A DNA stretch of 64,000 nt, from the NCBI RefSeq assembly GCF_000717025.1, contig NZ_JNXG01000009.1:186001-250000 (forward strand), written 5' to 3'. Source of the stretch: Streptomyces atroolivaceus (GTDB lineage Bacteria; Actinomycetota; Actinomycetes; Streptomycetales; Streptomycetaceae). Of this stretch, positions 27,380-35,806 are shown in pieces. The translations under genes were made by a program, and so were the position numbers. The notes beneath the pieces were generated by a model, which worked only from the letters and a program-made list of their open reading frames with translations, was not told the DNA's origin and ran no database searches. Position 1 is the stretch's first letter, and each line of letters starts with the position of its first letter.

Positions 27380-27447
27380 GGTCACCCTGTGGGCGTTTTG
27401 CTTCTCCGAAATTTCTGGATCTGAGCGGAATGCGGCAAAGGGTCACC
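27380..27447. promoter_or_regulatory. Divergent gmd/fcl promoter region with inverted GGTCACCC sites
   Basis: The 120-base divergent gap between gmd and fcl holds GGTCACCC at 27380-27387 and its inverted copy GGGTCACC at 27440-27447. The copies are 60 bases apart, close to whole helical turns, each beside one of the two starts. An AT-richer stretch (TTTTGCTTCTCCGAAATTTC) lies between. A shared regulator of the GDP-deoxysugar genes is a reasonable inference; no known consensus is recognised. Confidence 0.35.
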
Positions 27448-27478
27448 GGGGCGGCGCGCTGCTGGCAGAATCCGAGCC

Positions 27479-28462
27479 ATGACGACTGATCTCCCCGGAC
27501 CCTCCCAGGAATCCGTCCGCCCCCTGCTGCGCCCGGGCGCCCGCATATTCGTCGCGGGCCACCGCGGCCTCGTCGGCTCGGCGCTGGTGCGCCGCCTCAC
27601 CTCCGACGGCCATGAGGTGATCACCCGCGGCAGGGACGAACTCGACCTGCGCGAGGCCGAGGCGACCGAGGCGTTCCTGCGTGACACCCGCCCGGAGGCG
27701 GTCGTGCTGGCCGCCGCCAAGGTGGGCGGGATCATGGCCAACAGCACCCGTCCGGTGCAGTTCCTGGAGGACAACCTCCGGATCCAGCTCGCCGTGATCG
27801 CGGGCGCGCACGCGGCCGGGATCCAGCGGCTGCTCTTCCTCGGCTCGTCGTGCATCTACCCCAAGCACGCCCCGCAGCCGATCCCCGAGGACGCGCTGCT
27901 CACGGGCCCGCTCGAACCGACCAACGAGGCGTACGCGCTGGCCAAGATCGCCGGGATCGTGCAGGTCCAGTCCTACCGCCGGCAGTACGGCGCCTCGTAC
28001 ATCAGCGCCATGCCCACCAATCTCTACGGCCCCGGCGACAACTTCGACCTCGAGACCTCGCACGTGCTCCCCGCCCTGATCCGCCGCTTCCACGAGGCGA
28101 AGCGGGACGGTGCGGACGAGGTCACCCTGTGGGGATCCGGCAGTCCCCGCCGCGAGTTCCTCCACGTCGACGACCTGGCAGCCGCCTGTGTGCGGCTGCT
28201 GGAGGTGTACGACGGTGCGGAGCCCGTCAACGTCGGCTGCGGCGAGGACCTGACCATCCGCGAACTGGCCGAAACGGTCCGTGACGTGACGGAGTACCGG
28301 GGACGAGTCGTCTGGGACACCTCGAAGCCCGACGGCACCCCGCGCAAACTCCTCGACGTGTCCCGGCTCTCCTCCCTCGGCTTCAAGCAGCAGATCCCCC
28401 TGCGGGACGGCATCGCCCGCACCTACGCGTGGTGGCTCGGCAGCCAGGCCCCGAGGGGCTGA
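27479..28462 (+). CDS. fcl: GDP-L-fucose synthase (4-keto-6-deoxymannose epimerase/reductase)
   Basis: Protein of 327 residues of the WcaG/Fcl family, which epimerises and reduces the Gmd product to GDP-L-fucose. Rossmann motif IFVAGHRGLVGSAL (about 22-35), AAAKVGGIMANSTRPVQF, the active-site SSCIYPKHAPQPIPEDALL, Y-x-x-x-K in YALAKIAG, and NLYGPGDNFD are all present. The N-terminal 15 residues are an extra polar leader. Divergent from gmd, so the two steps of the pathway are made from opposite promoters. Confidence 0.95.
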   Translation: MTTDLPGPSQESVRPLLRPGARIFVAGHRGLVGSALVRRLTSDGHEVITRGRDELDLREAEATEAFLRDTRPEAVVLAAAKVGGIMANSTRPVQFLEDNLRIQLAVIAGAHAAGIQRLLFLGSSCIYPKHAPQPIPEDALLTGPLEPTNEAYALAKIAGIVQVQSYRRQYGASYISAMPTNLYGPGDNFDLETSHVLPALIRRFHEAKRDGADEVTLWGSGSPRREFLHVDDLAAACVRLLEVYDGAEPVNVGCGEDLTIRELAETVRDVTEYRGRVVWDTSKPDGTPRKLLDVSRLSSLGFKQQIPLRDGIARTYAWWLGSQAPRG

Positions 28463-28534
28463 CCGTCCGGCCGGGCGGCCGCGGTGCGTCCTGATCCGGT
28501 GCACGCGGGCCCTCTCGTGTCCGCCCACCGCGTC

Positions 28535-30067
28535 TCAGTACGCCCCGCGGCCGTCGGTGACGGCGCGCACCGTACGGGCGAGGAGCCCCATGTCCGTGGC
28601 CACCGACCAGTTGTCGACGTACCAGAGGTCCAGCGAGACCGTCTCCTGCCAGGAGAGGTCCGACCGCCCGCTGACCTGCCACAGGCCGGTCAGGCCAGGC
28701 CGCACCGCCAGCCGCCGCAGCTCACGTTCGTCGTAGCGCGACACCTCCTCCGGCAGCGGAGGGCGAGGACCTACCAGGGACATGTCACCCCGTAACACGT
28801 TGAGGAGCTGCGGCAGCTCGTCCACGGACGTCCGCCGCAGGGCGTGGCCGATCCTGGTCACCCGGGGATCGCGGCGCATCTTGAACATCGGTCCCTCGCT
28901 CTCGTTCGCTGCCGAGAGCTGCTCCCTGCGGGACTCCGCGTCCGCCACCATCGTGCGGAACTTCCACATGGTGAACGGCCTGTTGTGGCGGCCGTGACGG
29001 GTCTGGCGGTGGAACACCGGGCCGGGTGAGGACACCCGCACCGCCAGGGCCACCCCGAAGAGCAGCGGAGCGAGCACCAGCAGCCCGAGCGCGGCACCGG
29101 CCCGGTCCACGACGGTCTTGAGCAGGGCCTGGGGGCCACGCCGCAGCGGCGCTGCGACATGGAGCAGCGTCAGCCCGGCGGCCGAGGCCGGCCGCACCCG
29201 TGCCGCGGCGACCCCCGACAGGTCCGAGAGCACACAGAGGGCCAGCCCGCCGTCGTGGAGGCCCCACGCGAGCCGGCGAAGCCGGTCGTCCTCGAGTTGG
29301 GGACCGGGCGCGACGAGCACCAGGTCCGCGTCATGGGCGAAGGCGCCGCCCAGCACCGTGGACACGTCGTCGTCGGCGGGTTCGGGCGCCAGCCGCCCCG
29401 GCACCGGCGTCCCGCAGTCCGGCGCGTCCGGCCCCACCGGGACCACGGCCACCGCCGTGTACGGGTGCCCCTTGCGGGAGTTGAGCAGATTCACCGCCCG
29501 GTCCAGGCCCGCCGCCTCGCCGACCACCAGGACCCGGCGCGTCTCCCGCCGCAGCCGGCCCGCGACCCCGGCGAGGACCGCCAGCGCCAGGCCGGGCACC
29601 AGCGCCGCGACGGCGGTGGCCGGGTCGGGGCCCCCGCCCGTCACGGCCAGCAGTACGGCCAGTACGCCGATGAGCGCCAGCCAGTCGCCCAGGGGACCGT
29701 ACGGCCCTCCGGCGCTCTCCCCCGGCAGCCGCCGCGCATACCGGCCGCGGACCGCGCGTACTCCCGTCCACAGGAGCGCGGCCGGCACCGCGGCGGTCAG
29801 CGCTCCCGGCTGTTCGCCGGCCCGCAGCACGAACCAGGCCGGTGCCCCCAGGCCGAGCAGGTCGGTCAGGACGAGGAAGGGCACACGCGGATCGGGCCTC
29901 TTCCTCGCCCGCGGTCTCTCCGCGTGGTCGCGCTCGACAGTCGTCGGGGCTCTCCACAATTGCTCCGGAGCCATGCGGTTCCGGGAAGCGGCGGTACGCG
30001 GTCGTGGTGCCCCCGCCAGCCCGACAGGCCCGGATATATCCGATTCAGGTATTTCGACATGCCCCAT
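28535..30067 (-). CDS. Polyprenyl-phosphate sugar-1-phosphate transferase (WbaP-like)
   Basis: Priming glycosyltransferase of 510 residues that starts EPS repeat-unit synthesis on undecaprenyl phosphate. N-terminal polar tail, about four transmembrane helices (about 75-190), a CoA-binding/Rossmann-like cytoplasmic region, then a further membrane segment and the C-terminal bacterial sugar transferase domain (about 320-510: KFRTMVADAESRR, DELPQLLNVLRGDMSLVGPRPPLPEEV, LRRLAVRPGLTGLWQVSGRS). ATG at 30067 follows GGGGGG. It is separated from the ankyrin gene by a region with a strong inverted repeat. Confidence 0.92.
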   Translation of the reverse strand: MGHVEIPESDISGPVGLAGAPRPRTAASRNRMAPEQLWRAPTTVERDHAERPRARKRPDPRVPFLVLTDLLGLGAPAWFVLRAGEQPGALTAAVPAALLWTGVRAVRGRYARRLPGESAGGPYGPLGDWLALIGVLAVLLAVTGGGPDPATAVAALVPGLALAVLAGVAGRLRRETRRVLVVGEAAGLDRAVNLLNSRKGHPYTAVAVVPVGPDAPDCGTPVPGRLAPEPADDDVSTVLGGAFAHDADLVLVAPGPQLEDDRLRRLAWGLHDGGLALCVLSDLSGVAAARVRPASAAGLTLLHVAAPLRRGPQALLKTVVDRAGAALGLLVLAPLLFGVALAVRVSSPGPVFHRQTRHGRHNRPFTMWKFRTMVADAESRREQLSAANESEGPMFKMRRDPRVTRIGHALRRTSVDELPQLLNVLRGDMSLVGPRPPLPEEVSRYDERELRRLAVRPGLTGLWQVSGRSDLSWQETVSLDLWYVDNWSVATDMGLLARTVRAVTDGRGAY

Positions 30068-30101
30068 GAACCCCCCAGCCACAGTTGCATCCCCACAAAC
30101 G

Positions 30102-30140
30102 GGGCGCATCCGTCGATCTCATGGACTGACGGATGCGCCC
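30102..30140. promoter_or_regulatory. 13-bp perfect inverted repeat upstream of the priming transferase
   Basis: GGGCGCATCCGTC (30102-30114) and GACGGATGCGCCC (30128-30140) are a perfect inverted pair with a 13-base loop. It lies 35 bases upstream of the sugar-transferase ATG on the minus strand and about 130 bases before the ankyrin gene on the plus strand. No T-run follows on either strand. It could be an operator for a dimeric regulator or a leader hairpin controlling entry into EPS synthesis. Confidence 0.55.
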
Positions 30141-30269
30141 TCGCTCGGTGCACGATATCCACACACGTGCCATTTCGCTGGAGTTCTCGTGAAGTTCAGA
30201 CAGGCCGGACGTTGTGATCCGCGTCGCCCTGTCCGGGCGGCCTCGAGGGGGCCCGCCTAAAGTAGAGGT

Positions 30270-30647
30270 ATGGAACCGCTTTCCGGGGAACAGACCGATC
30301 AGCTCGTCGCGATGGTGACGGACCTGGCCAGGCAGGGGCGCACGGAAGAGCTCGTGGAGTTCTTCGACCACGGGCTGCCGGTCGACGTCCAGGACGCCGG
30401 GGGCAACACGCCCCTCATGCTCGCCGCGTACCACGGACACACGGGGACGGTGCGCGCGCTCATCGGGCGCGGCGCCGACGTCGACCTGCGCAACGGCCGG
30501 GACCAGTCACCGGTCGCGGGAGCCCTGTTCAAGGGTGAGGACGCGATCGTGGGAGCGCTGATCGCCGCGGGCGCCGACCTCGACGCGGGGACCCCGAGCG
30601 CGCGGGCCGCCGCGGAGATGTTCGGGAAGACCGCTCTGCTCGGCTAG
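30270..30647 (+). CDS. Ankyrin-repeat protein
   Basis: Small cytoplasmic protein of 125 residues. A helical N-terminus is followed by two to three ankyrin repeats: DVQDAGGNTPLMLAAYHGHTGTVRALIGRGAD (about 37-68) and DLRNGRDQSPVAGALFKGEDAIVGALIAAGAD (about 70-101), then a truncated third. In several bacteria a similar ankyrin protein accompanies catalase. Here a catalase lies 1.5 kb away, separated by a GNAT gene and a decayed insertion element, so the link is only suggestive. Confidence 0.9.
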   Translation: MEPLSGEQTDQLVAMVTDLARQGRTEELVEFFDHGLPVDVQDAGGNTPLMLAAYHGHTGTVRALIGRGADVDLRNGRDQSPVAGALFKGEDAIVGALIAAGADLDAGTPSARAAAEMFGKTALLG

Positions 30648-30852
30648 GAGCTGTCCGGACGATCACGGTACGGCCACCTGAGCCCCGGACCCCCTCGCCC
30701 GACAAGCCAATCCGAGCCGAACCCGCCCAGCCGGTCCGGCTATTGGCCCTCGACATTCGGGCGGCCCAGGAGACACCGGGAAACCGCTACCCGGGCCCGT
30801 GCGTGACTGACTACTCTCACCTTCCTCTGACGAGCACTGATATGGGGAGCGC

Positions 30853-31326
30853 ATGACGCAGCAGTTCACCGACCGCCAGGGCCGGGCCGTGGTGCTCGAG
30901 GAGATCACGGAGGACAACTGGCGTGATGTCGCCGACGTGGCGCCCGCCGACGAGCAGCGCCGGTACGTGGCCGCCCTCGCGGCGCGCTATCTCCTGCTCT
31001 CCCAGCGTGGCGAGGTATGGACGTCCCTCGGTGTCCGCGCCGGTGACGACATCGTGGGCCACGTCATGTGGGCGTACGACGACGAGGACGGCACCCACTG
31101 GATCGGCGGCATGGTAGTGAGCGCGGGCGAGCAGGGCAAGGGAGTGGGCCACGCCACTCTGGGCACCGTGATCGAGCGCCTGTCGGCGCTGCCGGAGTGC
31201 CGGGAGATCCGGCTCTCGTACCACCCGGACAATGCTCCCGCCGGCCACCTCTACACCTCGTTCGGCTTCCAGCCGACTGGGGACTTCGAGGACGAGGAGA
31301 TCGTGGTGGCGCTGCCAGTCACCTAG
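30853..31326 (+). CDS. GNAT-family N-acetyltransferase
   Basis: Protein of 157 residues resembling spermidine/diamine-type acetyltransferases of the GNAT fold. VGHVMWAYDDEDGTHWIGGMVV is followed by the acetyl-CoA loop (EQGKGVGHATLGTVIERL, about residues 97-115) and the C-terminal strand (IRLSYHPDNAPAGHLYTSFGFQPTGDFEDEEIV), whose N-x-x-A-x-x-L-Y-x-x-x-G-F is characteristic. ATG at 30853 has GGGGAGCGC just upstream. The stop lies next to the left end of a decayed insertion element. Confidence 0.88.
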   Translation: MTQQFTDRQGRAVVLEEITEDNWRDVADVAPADEQRRYVAALAARYLLLSQRGEVWTSLGVRAGDDIVGHVMWAYDDEDGTHWIGGMVVSAGEQGKGVGHATLGTVIERLSALPECREIRLSYHPDNAPAGHLYTSFGFQPTGDFEDEEIVVALPVT

Positions 31327-31328
31327 TA

Positions 31329-32067
31329 GTGCTTCGTTACCTTGAGTGATCTTGCCTGGTGGTGGGCGTCTTTGGGGTGTGAAGCTGGGGGGATGTCGAG
31401 CGGCTCCGGGGTGAGACGAGCCGGGCCGCTGCCGCCGGGCCGGCATCCCGGACGGCACCGTCCATCAGGAGAAATGGCGCCTCGCGCTCGGACTGCTGGA
31501 CAACGTGAGCGAACGAGGGCTGAGAGCCCCGGTCGTGGTCGCCGATGCGGGTTACGGCGTCAGCACGCCCTTCCGCCACGGTCTGGAGGCGCGGGGCCTG
31601 TCGTATGTGCTGGCACTGACCGGGAAGGAAGTCGCACACGAGCTGAGCATCGAGCCCTACCAGCCGGATTACGGAGGACTGGGCCCGCCGACGCTGGCGC
31701 GCTACCGGACGGCGCCGCGAGCTCTCTCCCTCCATGCGGCCGAGGCCGCTGCCGCCGGCCACTTCACCGAGGTGGCTTGGCGGCAGGGCAGCAAAGGGCG
31801 ATGACCTCACGGTTCGCGGTCCTGACGGTTCGGACGGCGGGCAAGCAGTCACTGGCCGCCGCCCGAGCGGCAGGCGGCGGACGCAACCAGTGGGACGGTG
31901 TCCTGCCCCCTTCTACCGACCTGGTCGAGTGGCCCACACGCCGGCCTGACCCTCTATCAGGTGTTGGACCTCCTCCAGGACCTGCTGAAGGGCTGGACCG
32001 GCACCTGCACCACCTGCAACCGATCCCTGCCCCGCAACCGAACCAGACGCAGAACCTGACGAAGCAC
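31329..32067. mobile_element. Decayed IS701-type insertion element
   Basis: A 740-base remnant bounded by a 9-bp inverted repeat: GTGCTTCGT at 31329-31337 and ACGAAGCAC at 32059-32067. Inside is a broken transposase (separate entry). The element lies between the GNAT gene and the catalase terminator. It has lost a large internal segment and cannot transpose by itself. No clear target duplication is visible. Confidence 0.75.
31442..32059 (+). pseudogene. IS701-family transposase pseudogene
   Basis: Three pieces of a DDE transposase are recognisable in two frames. From 31442 to about 31800 the frame reads GIPDGTVHQEKWRLALGLLDN…APVVVADAGYGVSTPFR, including the aspartate of VVADAGYG that matches a catalytic position. 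A frameshift near 31800 moves the next piece to another frame (MTSRFAVLTVRTAGKQS…NQWDGVLP). A deletion near 31940 then removes the middle of the protein before its tail (GLTLYQVLDLLQDLLKG…CTTCNRSLPRNRTRRT) ending at 32059. Non-functional. Confidence 0.8.
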
Positions 32068-32087
32068 CACTGGCCGGAGCCGCACGA

Positions 32088-32120
32088 AGGGCCTCGGGCG
32101 ACCGTGTCGCCCGAGGCCCT
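32088..32120 (-). terminator. Strong hairpin terminator after catalase
   Basis: AGGGCCTCGGGCGA (32088-32101) and TCGCCCGAGGCCCT (32107-32120) form a perfect 14-bp GC-rich stem with a 5-base loop. It starts 23 bases past the catalase stop on the minus strand. No T-run is present, as usual in Streptomyces terminators. Confidence 0.8.
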
Positions 32121-32142
32121 CGCGTTCGGTGGCCGAGTCGCG

Positions 32143-33609
32143 CTACTTGGCGGCCTGCAGCGCCTCGATGGCCTTGCGGACACCCTCGCCGTAGGCCGGG
32201 TCGGCCTGCGTGCAGTGGTGGATGTGACGCTCGACGGTGGCCTGCGAGGCACCGTCGATGGCCCGGGCGGTGTTGCCGAACAGGGCGTCCTGCTCGTCCG
32301 GGGTCATCTGCCGGAACAGGTTCCCCGGCTGCTCGAAGTAGTTGTCGTCGTCCTCGCGGTAGTCGAACCGGTCGGCCGCGGCGCCGTCGAGCGCCAGACC
32401 CGGCTCGGCGAACTGCGGCTGCTCCGCCCAGCGGCCGTAGCTGTTCGGGGTGTAGCCGGGCACGGCGCCCTGGTTGCCGTCCACGCGCAGCTGGCCGTCG
32501 CGGTGGTAGGTGTTGACGTTCTTCGCGCCGCGGGGCTGGTTCACCGGTATCTGGTGGTGGTTGACGCCGACGCGGTAACGGGCGGCGTCACCGTACGAGA
32601 ACAGCCGGCCCTGCAGCATGCGGTCGGGCGAGGCGCCCACGCCGGGCACGAGGTTGGCCGGGGTGAAGGCGGCCTGCTCCACGTCGGCGAAGTAGTTCTC
32701 CGGGTTGCGGTTGAGCTCGAGCTCGCCGACCTCGATGAGCGGGTAGTCCTTCTTGGACCAGACCTTGGTGAGGTCGAACGGGTGGTAGCGGTACGTCGCG
32801 GCGTCCGCCTCCGGCATGACCTGGATGTAGAAGGTCCACTTCGGGTGGTCGCCGCGCTCGATGGCGTCGAACAGATCCGCCTGCGAGGACTCGCGGTCGT
32901 CGGCGACGATCGCGGCGGCCTCCGCGTCGGTCAGGTTCTTGATGCCCTGCTGCGTACGGAAGTGGAACTTCACCCAGAAGCGCTCGTTGCTCTCGTTGAT
33001 GAACGAGTAGGTGTGGGAACCGAAGCCGTGCATGTGGCGGTAGCCGTCGGGGATGCCGCGGTCCGACATCACGATGGTGACCTGGTGCAGGGCCTCGGGA
33101 AGGTTGGTCCAGAAGTCCCAGTTGTTCTCCGGCGAGCGAAGGTTGGTGCGCGGGTCGCGCTTCACGGCGCGGTTGAGGTCCGGGAAGTGGTGGGGGTCGC
33201 GGTGGAAGAAGACCGGCGTGTTGTTGCCGACGACGTCCCAGTTGCCCTCCTCGGTGTAGAAGCGGAGGGCGAAACCGCGGATGTCGCGCTCCGCGTCCGC
33301 CGCGCCGCGCTCACCGGCGACGGTCGAGAACCGGGCGAAGAGCTCCGTCTGCTTGCCGACCTCGGAGAAGAGCGCCGCCCTGGAGAACCGGGTGATGTCC
33401 TGCGTCACCGTGAAGGTGCCGAAGGCGCCCGATCCCTTGGCGTGCATGCGGCGCTCCGGGATGACCTCACGGCTGAAGTGCGCCAGTTTCTCCAGGAACC
33501 AGACGTCCTGGAGCAGCATCGGGCCGCGCGGACCCGCGGTGACGGCGTTCTCGTTGTTCGCGACCGGCGCGCCGGCGGCAGTGGTCAGCGGCTTCGTGTT
33601 GTCAGAAAT
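32143..33609 (-). CDS. Monofunctional heme catalase
   Basis: Clade 3-type catalase of 488 residues, removing hydrogen peroxide. Catalytic histidine in [13 protein letters not shown] (about residue 54), catalytic asparagine in [18 protein letters not shown], and heme-ligand tyrosine in [14 protein letters not shown] are all present. The natural N-terminus appears to be S-D-N-T-K-P-L-T-T. There is no ATG/GTG/TTG at that point; the codon in register 8 bases after GGAGGA is ATT at 33609. A TTG at 33639 would add ten residues translated from the regulator gene. The gene overlaps the Fur-family regulator end by 8 bases and is probably co-transcribed with it. Confidence 0.93.
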   Translation of the reverse strand: MSDNTKPLTTAAGAPVANNENAVTAGPRGPMLLQDVWFLEKLAHFSREVIPERRMHAKGSGAFGTFTVTQDITRFSRAALFSEVGKQTELFARFSTVAGERGAADAERDIRGFALRFYTEEGNWDVVGNNTPVFFHRDPHHFPDLNRAVKRDPRTNLRSPENNWDFWTNLPEALHQVTIVMSDRGIPDGYRHMHGFGSHTYSFINESNERFWVKFHFRTQQGIKNLTDAEAAAIVADDRESSQADLFDAIERGDHPKWTFYIQVMPEADAATYRYHPFDLTKVWSKKDYPLIEVGELELNRNPENYFADVEQAAFTPANLVPGVGASPDRMLQGRLFSYGDAARYRVGVNHHQIPVNQPRGAKNVNTYHRDGQLRVDGNQGAVPGYTPNSYGRWAEQPQFAEPGLALDGAAADRFDYREDDDNYFEQPGNLFRQMTPDEQDALFGNTARAIDGASQATVERHIHHCTQADPAYGEGVRKAIEALQAAK

Positions 33610-34081
33610 TTTCCTGCTCCTCCGTGTGGAAACTTGCAAGCACCGACTCCGGTTCCCGTCGACCGAGCCCGGCCCGGCAACCAGGGCACACGCCCCAGTA
33701 CGTGACCTCTACGTGGTCGATGGTGAACCCGTGATCCAGGGGCGCCTCGAGGCGCGGAGAGCCGTGCGGGACATCGACGTCGGCGATCGTGCCGCACGAA
33801 CGGCAGACCACGTGCTGATGGTTGTCCCAGGACTGTCCCTCGTACCGTGCCGGAGAGTTCGGCAGGTCGATCCGCCGCGCCAGTCCGGCGTCGACGAGCG
33901 TCTTGAGCACGTCGTAGACGGCTTGGGTCGAGACCGCGCCGATGCGTGTGCGTACCAGGGTGAGGAGGGTACTGACATCGGAGTGCGGGGCCTCGTGGAC
34001 CGCCGAGAGCACGGCGACCCTGGGGCGGGTCACTCGCAATGACGCTCCGCGCAGGAGGGTCCTGGCCTCGGTTTCGATCAC
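33602..34081 (-). CDS. Fur-family peroxide-type regulator (CatR/FurA-like)
   Basis: Protein of 159 residues with a winged-helix N-terminus ([26 protein letters not shown]… [23 protein letters not shown]) and a C-terminal dimerisation/metal domain with H-x-H (DNHQHVVC) and two C-x-x-C pairs (CRSCG, CPGC) for structural zinc. Position directly upstream of, and overlapping, catalase indicates it is the peroxide-responsive repressor of this operon. GTG start at 34081. A 13-bp palindrome about 20 bases upstream is the likely autoregulatory site. Confidence 0.92.
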   Translation of the reverse strand: MIETEARTLLRGASLRVTRPRVAVLSAVHEAPHSDVSTLLTLVRTRIGAVSTQAVYDVLKTLVDAGLARRIDLPNSPARYEGQSWDNHQHVVCRSCGTIADVDVPHGSPRLEAPLDHGFTIDHVEVTYWGVCPGCRAGLGRREPESVLASFHTEEQENF

Positions 34082-34102
34082 CTACGCAGTGAACCACTTT
34101 TC

Positions 34103-34115
34103 TGGAATGATTCCA
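34103..34115. promoter_or_regulatory. Fur-type operator upstream of the regulator-catalase operon
   Basis: TGGAATGATTCCA is a perfect 13-bp palindrome (6-1-6) in an unusually AT-rich stretch, 22 bases before the regulator GTG. It closely resembles the AT-centred CatR/FurA boxes known in Streptomyces (TAGAATNATTCTA-like). Autorepression of the regulator and catalase is the likely role. The divergent ada-alkA gene begins 110 bases away. Confidence 0.7.
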
Positions 34116-34224
34116 ATAAAAGAACGAATCCGGCTCTGACCCCGCGTGGCCCCGTGGCCCGGGGAGCGGCCCCGCGGCGCCCCACGGACGCGACGTCCGA
34201 TTTCCGCCAGCACCGAGGTGCGTG

Positions 34225-35730
34225 ATGCCGCACCCTTGGAGCATGACCAGTGACGACAGCAGGTACGAGGCGGTGACCAGCCGGGACGCCCGCTTCGACG
34301 GCGAGTTCTTCTTCGCCGTGTCCACGACCGGGATCTACTGCCGCCCGAGCTGTCCGGCCACCACGCCCAAGCGCCCCAACGTCACGTTCTTCCCCACCGC
34401 CGCCGCCGCCCAGATCGGTGGCTTCCGCGCCTGCCGTCGCTGCCGCCCGGACGCCGTGCCCGGCTCCGCGGACTGGAACGCGCGCGCCGACCTGGTGGGC
34501 CGGGCGATGCGGCTGATCGGCGACGGGATCGTCGACCGTGAGGGCGTGGCCGGTCTGGCCGCACGCCTCGGCTACAGCGCCCGCCAGGTGCAGCGCCAGC
34601 TGAACGCCGAGGTGGGAGCGGGTCCCATCGCGCTCGCCCGCGCCCAGCGGGCCCACACCGCTAGGGTCCTGCTGCAGACCACCACCCTGCGGGCCGCCGA
34701 GATCGCGTTCGCCTCCGGCTTCGCCAGCGTGCGGCAGTTCAACGACACGATCCGTGAGATCTACGCGCTCACCCCCGGCGAGCTGCGCACCGCCCGGCCC
34801 GGCCGCTCCTCGCGCTTCGGCTCCGTCGGCACCGCCGACGGAGCCGGGGGAGTGCCGCTGCGGCTCGCCCACCGGGGACCGTACGCCGCCGCCGGGATCT
34901 TCGACCACCTCGCGGTCCGCGCCCTCTCCGGCATCGAGGAGATGGCCGGCGAGCCGGGTGACCGGACCTACCGGCGCACCCTGCGCCTGCCGCACGGGAC
35001 CGGCATCGCCGAGGTCCGCGAGAGGACGGGCGACGGCTGGCTGGACTGCCGGCTGCACCTCGGTGACCTGCGCGACCTGACGACCGCCACCCAGCGGATG
35101 CGCCGCCTCTTCGACCTCGACGCCGACCCCCACGCGGTCGCCGAACGCCTCGGCGCCGTCCCCGCGCTGGCTCCGCTCGTCGCCCGTACACCGGGGCTGC
35201 GGGCTCCCGGTGCCGCCGACGGCCACGAAGTGGCCATCCGGGCGGTCCTCGGCCGGCAGGTCTCCCCAGCCGCCGGACGCCGACTCGGTAACGCGCTGGT
35301 GAGGGCCTACGGCGCGCCGCTCCAGGTGCCCAGTGGCTCCCTCACCCGTACCTTCCCCGACGCCGGGGACCTCGCCGGAGCCGGCCTGGAGGAGCTGGGC
35401 ATGCCCGCCTCACGGCGCGCCACCCTGCGGGCCGTCGCCGCCGCCCTGGCGGACGGGCGGATCGGGCTCGGCCCCGGCGCCGACCGGGACCGGGCCGAGA
35501 AGGAACTCCTGGGTCTGCGAGGAGTCGGGCCCCGGACCGCCGGCCGCATCCGCATGCGGGCCCTCGGCGATCCGGACGTGCTGCTGACCGGCGACGTGGC
35601 CGCGCGGGCCGGGATGCGGCGCGTGGGAGCCGAGGCGGTGGACTCCGAGGCCTGGCGCCCCTGGCGCACCTACGCGATGCACCACTTCTGGAACGCGGCC
35701 GCCGACCGGCGCCGGCTCCCGGCAGCGTGA
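34225..35730 (+). CDS. AdaA–AlkA fusion: methyl-phosphotriester sensor and 3-methyladenine glycosylase
   Basis: Protein of about 501 residues. The N-terminal Ada domain carries four zinc cysteines (YCRPSC…ACRRC, within the first 80 residues), one of which accepts methyl groups from phosphotriesters. It is followed by an AraC-type helix-turn-helix region (about 110-195: VAGLAARLGYSARQVQRQL, AAEIAFASGFASVRQFNDTIRE) and an AlkA N-terminal plus HhH-GPD glycosylase domain (about 215-495; helix-hairpin-helix LRGVGPRTAG and the catalytic aspartate in LLTGDVAAR). The ATG at 34225 follows GAGG by 6 bases; an ATG at 34243 also matches homolog length. First gene of the alkylation-repair cluster. Confidence 0.93.
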   Translation: MPHPWSMTSDDSRYEAVTSRDARFDGEFFFAVSTTGIYCRPSCPATTPKRPNVTFFPTAAAAQIGGFRACRRCRPDAVPGSADWNARADLVGRAMRLIGDGIVDREGVAGLAARLGYSARQVQRQLNAEVGAGPIALARAQRAHTARVLLQTTTLRAAEIAFASGFASVRQFNDTIREIYALTPGELRTARPGRSSRFGSVGTADGAGGVPLRLAHRGPYAAAGIFDHLAVRALSGIEEMAGEPGDRTYRRTLRLPHGTGIAEVRERTGDGWLDCRLHLGDLRDLTTATQRMRRLFDLDADPHAVAERLGAVPALAPLVARTPGLRAPGAADGHEVAIRAVLGRQVSPAAGRRLGNALVRAYGAPLQVPSGSLTRTFPDAGDLAGAGLEELGMPASRRATLRAVAAALADGRIGLGPGADRDRAEKELLGLRGVGPRTAGRIRMRALGDPDVLLTGDVAARAGMRRVGAEAVDSEAWRPWRTYAMHHFWNAAADRRRLPAA

Positions 35731-35806
35731 CGTCCGGATTCCGCCGGCCGCACCGGACCCCGCACAGTTGACCCGTACGACCGATGAACCCGGAAGGACC
35801 CCGACC

